From Pseudomonadota bacterium (GTDB lineage: Bacteria; Pseudomonadota; Alphaproteobacteria; Rhizobiales; Rhizobiaceae): 10,779 nt of DNA. The position numbers and the translations under genes were made by a program. Positions within the stretch are counted from its first letter, which is position 1. Each line of letters opens with the position of its first letter. Below the pieces are notes generated by a model. That model searched no databases, was not told the origin of the DNA, and saw only the letters and a list, made by a program, of their open reading frames with translations. The DNA is taken from positions 1-10,779 of the forward strand of contig JAEWKX010000301.1 in assembly GCA_023393575.1 (NCBI GenBank), given 5' to 3'. Of the stretch, positions 1-6,280 are shown piece after piece.

Positions 1-591
1 CCGGCCCTGGCGCTCGTGCTGGCGATCTTTGCCTCCTACGGCTTTTCCCGTTTCAACTTCAAGGGAAAGCCGCTTCTCCAGTCTTTCGTGCTGGTGGGCC
101 AGCTCCTGCCGACGGCCGCCATCATCGTGCCGCTGTTCGTGACGCTCCGGGTGCTCAATCTCGTCAACACCTACTGGGGCCTGATCCTTGTCTACATGAT
201 CATCACGCTTCCGCTCTCGGTGTGGATGCTCACGAGCTACTTCAAGAACATCCCAGTCGAACTGGAGGAAGCAGCGATCATCGATGGCGCCAGCCGCCTA
301 GAATGCCTGTTCCGAATCACGTTGCCCCTCTCCTTGCCGGGCCTTGCCTCCGTCATGGTCTACGCCTTCGTGACGACCTGGAACGAGTTCATCTTCGCGC
401 TCTGCTTTGCCACCGATTCCTCGGTCAAGACGCTGCCCATCGGGCTCGCGGAGTTCTCGACAGAGTTCAACACCGACTGGGGTGCCGTCATGGCAGCCTC
501 CGTGGTGATGACCCTGCCGATCGCCATCCTGTTTCTGTCCATGCAGCGGCTCTTCGTCGGCGGTCTCACCGCCGGCGCAACGAAGGGCTGA
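1..591 (+). CDS. Sugar ABC transporter permease, MalG/UgpE-like (CUT1), 5' end outside the window
   Basis: Inner-membrane permease of a carbohydrate ABC importer. The frame is open from the first base, so the gene starts upstream; 196 residues are visible, and family members are about 270-280, so roughly 80 N-terminal residues are missing. The GTG at 16 is an internal Val codon, not the start. Hydrophobic segments lie at visible residues about 25-49, 58-78, 113-133 and 160-182. Between the second and third is the cytoplasmic EAA loop that docks on the ATPase (visible residues about 87-110, EEAAIIDGAS then I-LP spacing), the hallmark of binding-protein-dependent permeases. The gene ends 12 bases before the aldo/keto reductase. 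Its ATPase partner is the MalK-like gene at 1443; the other permease and the binding protein are presumably upstream. The substrate is not determinable from sequence; a sugar, polyol or sugar acid is expected from the family. Confidence 0.95.
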   Translation, partial: PALALVLAIFASYGFSRFNFKGKPLLQSFVLVGQLLPTAAIIVPLFVTLRVLNLVNTYWGLILVYMIITLPLSVWMLTSYFKNIPVELEEAAIIDGASRLECLFRITLPLSLPGLASVMVYAFVTTWNEFIFALCFATDSSVKTLPIGLAEFSTEFNTDWGAVMAASVVMTLPIAILFLSMQRLFVGGLTAGATKG

Positions 592-603
592 GAGAGGAAT
601 GCA

Positions 604-1419
604 ATGACCTATACATCCCCGATCCCTCAACTTGGCCTCGGCACTTTCGGACGCACGGGCGACGCGGGCATAGAGGCAATCCTGTCGGCGATCGAGGTTG
701 GCTATCGCCATATTGATACCGCCCAGAGCTATGACACCGAAGGAAGCGTCGGCGAGGCCATCCGCCGATCCGGACTGCCGCGTTCTGACTTCTTCGTCAC
801 CACCAAGGTTGCAGACACCAATCTGTCCAAGGGCGATTTCCTGCCGAGCGTCGAGAAAAGTCTCGAGACAATCGGCACCGATCAGGTCGACCTGCTGCTC
901 ATCCACTGGCCCTCGCAGAATGACGCGGTGCCGTTCGATGACTACATGCTGGCACTGGCCGACGCACAACAGCGCGGATGGACGCGCTATATCGGCGTGT
1001 CCAACTTCCCGATTGTTCTGCTGAACAAGGCCTTCGCTCTCTTGGGAGAGAACGCTATCGTCACGGATCAGGTGGAGATCCACCCCTACCTGCAGGCGCC
1101 GCGGCTCGTGCGCCACTGCCACAGCAAGGGGCTGGTACTGACTGCCTACCAGCCCCTCTACAAGGGAGCCGTTAACGACGATCCGCTCCTGAAAGCCATC
1201 GCCGAGAGTTACGGCGTCACCGCCGCGGCCGTCGCGCTGGCTTTCCTGATGGCGGAAGGCCACGTCGTCATCCCGGCCTCATCGAGCATCGAAAATCTAA
1301 AGAACAACTTCGCGTCGCAGGACGTGAACCTCACTGCCGACGAGATCTTGCGGATCCGCACGCTGGACCGCTCCGCACGGCACATCAATCCGGCCAAATC
1401 ACCCCGCTGGGATGATTGA
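604..1419 (+). CDS. Aldo/keto reductase, DkgB (2,5-diketo-gluconate reductase)-like
   Basis: Cytosolic NAD(P)H-dependent reductase of a sugar-derived carbonyl, 271 residues, the usual length for bacterial AKR5-like enzymes. The catalytic tetrad is complete: Asp38 and Tyr43 (HIDTAQSYDTE), Lys68 (TTKV) and His101 (LIHWP). The C-terminal tail (DRSARHINPAKSPRWDD) resembles E. coli DkgB (DRLVSPEGLAPEWD-type tail). In the 2'-phosphate-binding loop, the Lys of the common IPKS motif is Ala225 (IPASSSIENL) and the following Arg is absent, so NADPH preference cannot be assumed. The start ATG has the purine-rich GAGAGGA a few bases upstream. It sits between the permease and ATPase genes of one sugar importer, which ties it to catabolism of the imported compound. 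Substrate is inferred only as a sugar aldehyde, ketose or diketo-aldonate. Confidence 0.92.
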   Translation: MTYTSPIPQLGLGTFGRTGDAGIEAILSAIEVGYRHIDTAQSYDTEGSVGEAIRRSGLPRSDFFVTTKVADTNLSKGDFLPSVEKSLETIGTDQVDLLLIHWPSQNDAVPFDDYMLALADAQQRGWTRYIGVSNFPIVLLNKAFALLGENAIVTDQVEIHPYLQAPRLVRHCHSKGLVLTAYQPLYKGAVNDDPLLKAIAESYGVTAAAVALAFLMAEGHVVIPASSSIENLKNNFASQDVNLTADEILRIRTLDRSARHINPAKSPRWDD

Positions 1420-1430
1420 GACACCCTGAC

Positions 1431-1436
1431 AGGAGA
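1431..1436 (+). promoter_or_regulatory. Shine-Dalgarno site fixing a TTG start for the MalK-like gene
   Basis: AGGAGA lies 6 bases before TTG at 1443. The earlier in-frame TTG at 1416 has no such site and would overlap the reductase gene, so 1443 is preferred. The first residues then read MAPVSINNVRKSYG, the normal beginning of this family. Confidence 0.8.
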
Positions 1437-1442
1437 CGGCAA

Positions 1443-2513
1443 TTGGCACCGGTATCGATCAACAACGTTCGCAAATCCTATGGAGCACTGGAGGTGCTGC
1501 ATGGCGTGTCCATCGACATAGCCGACGGCGAATTCGTGGTTCTCGTGGGCCCGTCCGGCTGTGGCAAGTCGACCTTGCTGCGCATGTTGGCCGGGCTCGA
1601 GGACATTTCTGCAGGCGAGATCTCCATCGGCGAGCGTGTCGTCAACGGTCTTCAGCCGAAGGAGCGCGACATCGCCATGGTCTTCCAGAGCTATGCGCTT
1701 TACCCGCACATGACCGTCGAGCAGAACATGGGCTTCTCGCTGAAGCTTGCCCGCGCACCCAAGGAAGAAACCCGTGACCGGGTCACCAAGGTCGCGGCCA
1801 TGCTCAACCTCGGCGACTATCTCGACCGCTACCCGCGTCAGTTGTCCGGAGGTCAGCGCCAGCGCGTCGCCATGGGGCGCGCCATGGTGCGTAATCCGGA
1901 AGTCTTCCTCTTCGACGAGCCTTTGTCCAACCTCGACGCGAAGCTGCGGGTGCAGATGCGGTCTGAGATCAAGCAGAACCACCATCGGCTGAAGACGACG
2001 ACCGTCTATGTGACTCACGACCAGATCGAGGCCATGACCATGGCTGACAAGATTGTCGTGATGCATGGCGGGATCGTGGAGCAGATGGGATCTCCGCTCG
2101 AGCTCTACGATCACCCGGCAAACCTCTTCGTTGCGGGCTTCATCGGCTCCCCGGCGATGAACGTGATCGGCGGCAAGGTGAGCGGCGGCAGCTTCGTCGG
2201 CGACGACAGCACCCGCATCGCGCTGCCCTTTGCCGTGACGGAATTCGAGGGAAGGGAGATGAAGCTCGGGATCCGTCCGGAACACCTGCTGCTCGACGCA
2301 AACGAGCATGCCGCGGAGATCGTCACGATCGAGCCGACCGGCGCAGAGACGCAGGTTCTCCTGCGACTGGCGGGGCATGAAATCGTCGGCGTCTTCCGCG
2401 AACGCATCCCGCAGAAGCCGGGCGAGATCCTTTACGTCTCGCTCATCCCGGAGCGGATCCAGTTGTTCGACGGCAAGAGCGGAAAGCGTATCGACTTCCG
2501 GGAGGCAGCGTGA
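1443..2513 (+). CDS. Sugar ABC transporter ATP-binding protein, MalK/UgpC-like
   Basis: ATPase subunit that powers the CUT1 importer whose permease ends at 591; 356 residues, the normal size for a MalK-type subunit. It starts at a TTG chosen by AGGAGA 6 bases upstream. Motifs in order: Walker A GPSGCGKST (36-44), Q-loop Gln82 in VFQSYALYPHMTV, signature LSGGQRQRVAMGRA (134-147), Walker B ending in Asp158 with catalytic Glu159 (FLFDEPLSNLD), and switch His192 (YVTHDQ). After the ATPase domain (to about 235) comes the C-terminal TOBE/regulatory region, recognisable by FIGSPAMNVIGG and LGIRPEHLLL. Such subunits often serve one permease pair, and the interleaving with catabolic genes supports co-regulation with them. 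The stop overlaps the possible GTG start of the next gene. Confidence 0.95.
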   Translation: MAPVSINNVRKSYGALEVLHGVSIDIADGEFVVLVGPSGCGKSTLLRMLAGLEDISAGEISIGERVVNGLQPKERDIAMVFQSYALYPHMTVEQNMGFSLKLARAPKEETRDRVTKVAAMLNLGDYLDRYPRQLSGGQRQRVAMGRAMVRNPEVFLFDEPLSNLDAKLRVQMRSEIKQNHHRLKTTTVYVTHDQIEAMTMADKIVVMHGGIVEQMGSPLELYDHPANLFVAGFIGSPAMNVIGGKVSGGSFVGDDSTRIALPFAVTEFEGREMKLGIRPEHLLLDANEHAAEIVTIEPTGAETQVLLRLAGHEIVGVFRERIPQKPGEILYVSLIPERIQLFDGKSGKRIDFREAA

Positions 2514-2515
2514 CG

Positions 2516-3271
2516 ATGGCCATCTATCCGGACCTGAACGGAAAGACAGTCCTGATCACCGGAGGCGCAAGCGGCATCGGTGCGGCACTGGTCGAAGCCT
2601 TCGCCGAGCAAGGCGCCAAGGTCGGATTTCTCGATCGGGACGAGACGGCCGGCGCAGTTCTCTCCGATGCGCTGACGGCAAAGGGACAACAGGTTCTCTT
2701 CGTACCCCTTGACCTGCGCGATACGGAAGGGCTTCGCGCCGGCATCGAGACCGTCAGGGGTGAGCTGGGCGCCATCACCGTTCTCGTCAACAATGCAGCG
2801 CATGACGAGCGCCACGCGACGGAGGATGTGACGGAGTCTTATTTCGACGATCGCATCGCCACCAATTTGAAACACCAGTTCTTCGCCTCGCAGGCGGTTC
2901 TCCCAGACATGAGAGCGGCAGGCGGCGGCGCGATCATCTGCATGAGCTCGATTTCCTGGATGGCAGGCTTTGGCGGCATGGCGCTCTACACCGCCTCCAA
3001 GTCCGCGGTAATCGGGCTCGTCCGGTCTCTCGCCCGAGATTACGGCCCCTTTAACATCCGCGTCAACGCCGTGTCGCCCGGCTGGATCATGACGCAGCGG
3101 CAGTTGGATCTCTGGCTGACGCCGGAGGCGGATGCCATGCGCCAGGAACGCCAGGCTCTGAAGCAGAGGCTGCTGCCGGCGGACGTCGCCAAGCTCGCTC
3201 TCTTCCTGGCATCCGATGACGCACGGGTGATTACCAGCCAGAACTACATCATCGACGGCGGCTGGGTCTGA
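2516..3271 (+). CDS. Short-chain dehydrogenase, sugar 1-dehydrogenase-like (xylose/galactose/fucose dehydrogenase type)
   Basis: Classical SDR of 251 residues that probably oxidises a free aldose at C1 to the aldonolactone using NAD(P)+. It shows the nucleotide motif TGGASGIG (15-22), NNAA (92-95) and the tetrad Asn117, Ser145, Tyr158 and Lys162 (YTASK). Asp40 at the end of strand 2 (GFLDRD) favours NAD+. The motif NNAAHDERH, the NLKHQFFASQA helix, SSISWM, and the ending ASDDARVITSQNYIIDGGW closely parallel the Caulobacter xylose dehydrogenase/L-fucose-galactose dehydrogenase type as I remember it. The start is ATG 2516 with GGGAGG 10 bases upstream; an overlapping GTG at 2510 would add two residues (spacing 4). 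It follows the transporter ATPase directly. The exact sugar is unknown; dehydrogenation of a different hydroxyl is possible. Confidence 0.88.
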   Translation: MAIYPDLNGKTVLITGGASGIGAALVEAFAEQGAKVGFLDRDETAGAVLSDALTAKGQQVLFVPLDLRDTEGLRAGIETVRGELGAITVLVNNAAHDERHATEDVTESYFDDRIATNLKHQFFASQAVLPDMRAAGGGAIICMSSISWMAGFGGMALYTASKSAVIGLVRSLARDYGPFNIRVNAVSPGWIMTQRQLDLWLTPEADAMRQERQALKQRLLPADVAKLALFLASDDARVITSQNYIIDGGWV

Positions 3272-3308
3272 CCGCCGCCTTCCCATTCCCAAATTGAGGT
3301 TTCATGAC

Positions 3309-4058
3309 ATGCAGTCTCCCGCAGATATAAAAGACATCTCTCGCCCGGCCCGCGAGTTGTGCGACGCCCTGGCCGTGATCGGCACCGCCACCGCCAGCAG
3401 CGAACTGAGCCTGCTGGGGATCCGGGACGCGCAGATCCGTGGTCCGCTTCCTTTGAAATATGGACGCTCGGTCGCGGGTCCGGCGCTCACCCTGCAATGC
3501 ATGCCGAAGCGCGAGGACCTCTATGGCTCCAACGAATACGAAAATCCCGAGCTGCAGTTACATCGCCACGTCCTGTACCCGGCGCAAGCCGGCGACATAG
3601 TGGTCGTCGACGCCCGCGGCGACATGGCCAGCGGCATCTTCGGCGAAATGATGCTGACCTTCCTGGCCGGCCGTGGAGGCGCCGGCGTCGTCGTGGACGG
3701 TTGCATCCGCGATTCCGCCAAGGCCAAGGAGCTCGACCTCGGCATCTGGGTGCGGGGCGTAACGCCGAACTACCATGCACAAACGGGATTGATCCCATTT
3801 GCCGTCAACGTGCCGGTGGCATGCGGCGGTGTTCTGGTCATGCCCGGTGACATCATCGTGGCCGATGACGACGGAGTGATTGTCGTTCCTGTCGCGCTTG
3901 CGTCCGAAGTCATCGCGCGTTCGAGCGAGCATGCTGAATGGGAGGAGTTTGCCCGCTTCCGCCTGTCGCAGGGGGGTGATCTGCGCAAATATTACCCGCT
4001 CACGGAAGGCGTTCAAGAGGAGTATCTCGACTGGCGAAATGCCCAAACGGCCGACTGA
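3309..4058 (+). CDS. RraA-like / 4-hydroxy-4-methyl-2-oxoglutarate aldolase family protein
   Basis: Member of the RraA/HMG-CHA aldolase fold (also misnamed ribonuclease regulator or demethylmenaquinone methyltransferase), 249 residues. Family hallmarks: SVAGPALTL near 54-62, GDIVVVDARGD (95-105), GEMM with Glu113, the metal/substrate motif VVVDGCIRDS containing Arg134 and Asp135, and PGDIIVADDDGVIVVP (179-194). In LigK/ProA-type aldolases the Arg-Asp pair binds the pyruvate enolate and divalent metal, so both are kept here. True RNase E inhibitor RraA is about 160 residues; this longer form in a sugar operon argues for a catabolic lyase giving pyruvate (or another 2-oxoacid) plus an aldehyde. 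Start ATG 3309 has GAGG 9 bases before it; a TTG at 3294 extends the frame but leaves no site. The specific substrate is inference. Confidence 0.85.
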   Translation: MQSPADIKDISRPARELCDALAVIGTATASSELSLLGIRDAQIRGPLPLKYGRSVAGPALTLQCMPKREDLYGSNEYENPELQLHRHVLYPAQAGDIVVVDARGDMASGIFGEMMLTFLAGRGGAGVVVDGCIRDSAKAKELDLGIWVRGVTPNYHAQTGLIPFAVNVPVACGGVLVMPGDIIVADDDGVIVVPVALASEVIARSSEHAEWEEFARFRLSQGGDLRKYYPLTEGVQEEYLDWRNAQTAD

Positions 4059-4100
4059 ACGACGTCCGCGGCGAGAGCCCAGGCGCAACGAAGCGGCTGG

Positions 4101-4122
4101 GTCGCTTGCCCAAGCCAGCGAC
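4101..4122 (+). other. Hairpin in the gap before the UPF0303 gene
   Basis: GTCGCT (4101-4106) and AGCGAC (4117-4122) are perfect 6-bp arms; after one mismatch two more G-C pairs can form around a CCAA loop. It lies in the 86-base gap, the largest gap in the plus-strand operon, just before the AGGAG of the next gene. There is no T-run, so it is not an intrinsic terminator. An mRNA-processing or stability role is possible but unproven. Confidence 0.4.
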
Positions 4123-4144
4123 ACATGCAGGAGCAGACATTACC

Positions 4145-4606
4145 ATGGCAGCGGCACCGACAATAGAAGAGCTGATCGCCGAAGAGGAGGCGATCCAGCT
4201 CGAAGGCTTCGACTATGAACTGGCATGGCAGCTCGGCTGCGCTCTTCGCGAGACGGCCGCGACAGGAACGCTTCCAGTCGCCATCGAGATCAGCCACCGC
4301 GGTACCGTCGTCTTTTCGGCACTGCTGCCCGGAGCCTCTCCCGACAACCTGGCATGGGCTGGTCGCAAGCGCGCCGTGGTCGAACGCTTCAACCGCAGTT
4401 CCCTTTACATGCGCCTGCTGTGCGAGCGCAATGCGACGGAATTCCACGCCCGCTACCGCCTTCCCGCTTCGGACTTTGCCGCGAGCGGCGGTGGCGCCCC
4501 CATTCGCGTGCGCAACGTTGGAATAGTCGGCACCGTCGCGATCAGCGGCCTGCCAGATGTGGAAGATCATGCGATGGCCATGCGGGCGCTGGAACAACTC
4601 ACCTGA
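4145..4606 (+). CDS. UPF0303 / HbpS-like (heme-binding fold, PF03928-type) protein
   Basis: Small cytosolic protein of 153 residues, the normal length for UPF0303. Recognition rests on the overall pattern: an N-terminal EELIAEEEAIQLEGFDYELAWQLG helix region, PVAIEISHRGTVVFSALLPG strand pair, the conserved DNLAWAGRKRAVVERFNRSS block (about 68-87), and the G-rich end VGIVGTVAISGLPDVEDH. The fold is shared with HbpS, GlcG and the C-terminal domain of PduO. Some databases call such proteins heme-degrading, but the biochemical role of UPF0303 is not settled. No signal peptide is seen. Start ATG 4145 has AGGAG 11 bases upstream; an earlier in-frame TTG at 4106 has no site. Position between an aldolase-like and an oxygenase-like gene hints at an accessory role in the pathway. 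Confidence 0.8.
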   Translation: MAAAPTIEELIAEEEAIQLEGFDYELAWQLGCALRETAATGTLPVAIEISHRGTVVFSALLPGASPDNLAWAGRKRAVVERFNRSSLYMRLLCERNATEFHARYRLPASDFAASGGGAPIRVRNVGIVGTVAISGLPDVEDHAMAMRALEQLT

Positions 4607-4620
4607 GAAAGGTAAGGAAC

Positions 4621-5118
4621 ATGTACACCTCCATGAACGGCTCGACCCATGCGCTTGCCTCTGCGGAGATTGCCATCAAGGCCATACCGGACGATCCGCG
4701 TGTCTGGGTGCCGCAGGCCCCGGACGTCTTCTTCCGGCCGATGTTTCTCAACACGCTGACAGGGCAGTGGTGCAACCTCCTGAAGGTGACCCGCTCGGGC
4801 GTCCTGTCCCGGCATGTGCACCCCGCACCGGTCTTCGGCATGGTGATGAAGGGCAAATGGCACTACTTTGAGCACGACTGGATAGCGGAGGAAGGTTCTT
4901 TCGTGTTCGAGCCGCCCGGCGAGATCCACACCCTGAATGTCCCCGAGGACTGCGACGAAATGATCACCTTCTTCAACATCTCGGGTTGCATGGTTTATCT
5001 CGACAAGGACAACAAGCAGATCGGCTACGAGGACGTCTTCACCAAGATCGACATGTGCCGTGCCCATTACCAAGAGGTCGGATTGGGGGCGGACTATGTC
5101 GACCAGTTCATCCGCTGA
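4621..5118 (+). CDS. Cupin dioxygenase-like protein, 2,4'-dihydroxyacetophenone dioxygenase family
   Basis: Single-domain cupin of 165 residues. Motif 1 begins at Gly60 with His65 and His67 (SRHVHPAP) and ends at Gly78; the usual motif-1 Glu is replaced by Val71. Motif 2 is Gly92, Pro98, Gly100 and His103 (GSFVFEPPGEIH). The three His spaced +0, +2, +38 match the iron ligands of 2,4'-dihydroxyacetophenone dioxygenase as I recall them, and Glu84 (WHYFEHDW) is a candidate fourth ligand. The terminal block YEDVFTKIDMCRAHY...GLGADYVDQFIR is typical of that family. The characterised member cleaves the C-C bond of an aromatic alpha-hydroxyketone with O2; here the sugar context suggests another alpha-hydroxyketone, which is inference. 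ATG 4621 follows GAGAAAGGTAAGGA. The end overlaps the next gene by 23 bases. Confidence 0.85.
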   Translation: MYTSMNGSTHALASAEIAIKAIPDDPRVWVPQAPDVFFRPMFLNTLTGQWCNLLKVTRSGVLSRHVHPAPVFGMVMKGKWHYFEHDWIAEEGSFVFEPPGEIHTLNVPEDCDEMITFFNISGCMVYLDKDNKQIGYEDVFTKIDMCRAHYQEVGLGADYVDQFIR

Positions 5119-5860
5119 CACCGCCGCATGGGCCCGTGGCTGGATGGAAAGCCGCACGGTCCTCGTCACCGGGGGAACGGGTGGCATCGGTGGAGCCATC
5201 GCACAATGCTTCCGTGACGCCGGCGCGGCGGTTCACGCCACCGGCGCAACGGATGCCGAATGCGTTGAGGCACGACGCAGCGACCCATCCGGTTCGATCC
5301 GCTACGGCGTTCTGGATGTCCGTTCCAACGATGCCACCCGAGCCTTCGTCGCGGCACTCGGAGATCTCGATGTCGTCGTCAACTGTGCCGGAATCATCCG
5401 CCGGGGGCAGGAGCGTGATCCGGATATCTTCGACACCGTGGTCAATATCAATCTGAACGGCACGATGCGCGTCTGCGAGGCATCGCTCGACCGGCTGGCA
5501 GCCAACGGCGGCTGCATCATCAATATCGCCTCCATGCTGAGCTTCTTCGGTGGCGGCCTCGTGCCGGGCTATTCCGCCTCCAAGGGCGGCATCGCCCAGC
5601 TCACCAAGTCCCTGGCGATCGCCTACGCCCCAAGCGGCGTACGGGTGAACGCCATCGCACCGGGGTGGATTGCAACGCCGCTTACCAAGGCTCTGCAGGA
5701 CGATCCGGCGCGCTCCGGTCCGATCCTGGCGCGAACGCCCGCGGGACGCTGGGGAACCCCGGAAGACTTGCAAGGCATCGCCCTCTTCTTGGCAAGCCCA
5801 CACGCATCCTTCATGACGGGTACTGTCATTCCTGTCGATGGCGGCTACGCAATCTCCTGA
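5096..5860 (+). CDS. Short-chain dehydrogenase/reductase (classical SDR)
   Basis: Classical SDR of 254 residues and the last gene of the operon. Motifs: TGGTGGIG (25-32), NCAG at 96-99 (the usual NNAG with Cys for the second Asn), catalytic Asn119, Ser146, Tyr159 and Lys163 (YSASK), the P-G region APGWIATPLT, and the C-terminal MTGTVIPVDGG common to gluconate/KduD-type and 3-oxoacyl-reductase-type SDRs. No acidic residue follows strand 2 (HATGATDAE), so NADP is not excluded. The chosen ATG overlaps the cupin gene by 23 bases, suggesting translational coupling; a weak GGGGGCGG precedes it. ATG 5144 is an alternative start, giving a shorter protein that still has the full Rossmann fold. Probable substrate is a hydroxy/keto sugar acid intermediate; not determinable. 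Confidence 0.9.
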   Translation: MSTSSSADTAAWARGWMESRTVLVTGGTGGIGGAIAQCFRDAGAAVHATGATDAECVEARRSDPSGSIRYGVLDVRSNDATRAFVAALGDLDVVVNCAGIIRRGQERDPDIFDTVVNINLNGTMRVCEASLDRLAANGGCIINIASMLSFFGGGLVPGYSASKGGIAQLTKSLAIAYAPSGVRVNAIAPGWIATPLTKALQDDPARSGPILARTPAGRWGTPEDLQGIALFLASPHASFMTGTVIPVDGGYAIS

Positions 5861-5867
5861 TGGGATG

Positions 5868-5885
5868 ATCCGGCCATGGTCGGAT
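5868..5885 (+). terminator. Weak hairpin just after the plus-strand operon
   Basis: ATCCGG and TCGGAT form a 6-bp stem (one G-U pair) with a CCATGG loop, 7 bases after the last stop codon. There is no T-run after it, so it is at best a weak or factor-assisted end; it is the only hairpin I see near this stop. Confidence 0.25.
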
Positions 5886-6126
5886 ATGAGCTCCCTCTGG
5901 TAACTCACTCGGTAGAGCCCGTACGTCCTTGCTTCGGCGACGGCAAATGCCTGCTTCCAGCAGAGCGGTAACAGCCTATGACCGAGAAGGGTGCATAGCG
6001 CCCCACCGTCAATCGCTGCGGCACCGCGATGTAAGGTCAAATCGGAAATTATTGTCGCTCGCCCGTTCCCGCTGACTGATGCCCAAAGCCAGGGCACAAA
6101 GGTGGCATCCACGGTCGCTCGCGGCA

Positions 6127-6159
6127 GGAAAATATAGGGAATTCAAAGGCAAATTTTCC
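6127..6159. repeat. Inverted repeat GGAAAAT / ATTTTCC
   Basis: Perfect 7-bp arms at 6127-6133 and 6153-6159 are separated by 19 bases, in the AT-rich patch. The long spacer is unlike a terminator and more like a protein-binding pair or remnant. Confidence 0.5.
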
Positions 6160-6204
6160 AAGTCATTGAAACTGCGTGAGAATCCAGGTTCCCAGCCAAT
6201 TCCC
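6137..6204. repeat. Inverted repeat GGGAATT / AATTCCC
   Basis: Perfect 7-bp arms at 6137-6143 and 6198-6204, 54 bases apart. The right arm begins on the last base of the tRNA-like stretch. Could be chance in an AT-rich patch. Confidence 0.3.
6180..6198 (+). other. tRNA-Gln 3'-end-like fragment, possible attachment site remnant
   Basis: GAATCCAGGTTCCCAGCCA resembles the T-loop/T-stem/acceptor/CCA end of a tRNA-Gln gene (E. coli glnU ends GAATCCAGGTACCCCAGCCA) with one C missing from the acceptor strand and one other change. No tRNA body lies upstream, so it is not a functional tRNA. Short 3'-tRNA copies are typical att scars of integrated elements, and the AT-rich surroundings fit; chance similarity cannot be excluded. 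Confidence 0.25.
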
Positions 6205-6254
6205 CCTAAAAGCCTTTATTTCCTTGTTTTTCCAGTCGTGCCGGATATCGTTTT

Positions 6255-6277
6255 GGCATCATTGGCGACCTGATGCC
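6255..6277. repeat. Hairpin GGCATCA / TGATGCC between convergent operons
   Basis: Perfect 7-bp arms at 6255-6261 and 6271-6277 flank a 9-base loop, a good hairpin on either strand. TTTT precedes it on the plus strand, so a transcript from the minus-strand operon would read AAAA after it; no T-run follows in either direction. It may act as a weak shared transcription end or mRNA 3' stabiliser. Confidence 0.4.
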
Positions 6278-6280
6278 CCG

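Noticed and set aside
298..1263. A minus-strand open frame of 321 codons.
   Set aside because: It is antisense to the permease and aldo/keto reductase, whose catalytic motifs are intact.
1209..2378. A minus-strand open frame of 389 codons.
   Set aside because: It is antisense to the MalK-like gene and reductase end; product shows no family pattern.
2510..2515. GTG start of the first SDR overlapping the MalK-like stop.
   Set aside because: The spacing to GGGAGG is only 4 bases, and the ATG at 2516 gives the usual N-terminus; kept only as an alternative.
5901..5918. TAACTCACTCGGTAGAGC resembles a tRNA D-arm (box A).
   Set aside because: The bases before and after do not form an acceptor or anticodon stem, and no T-arm follows at the right distance. 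Not a tRNA.
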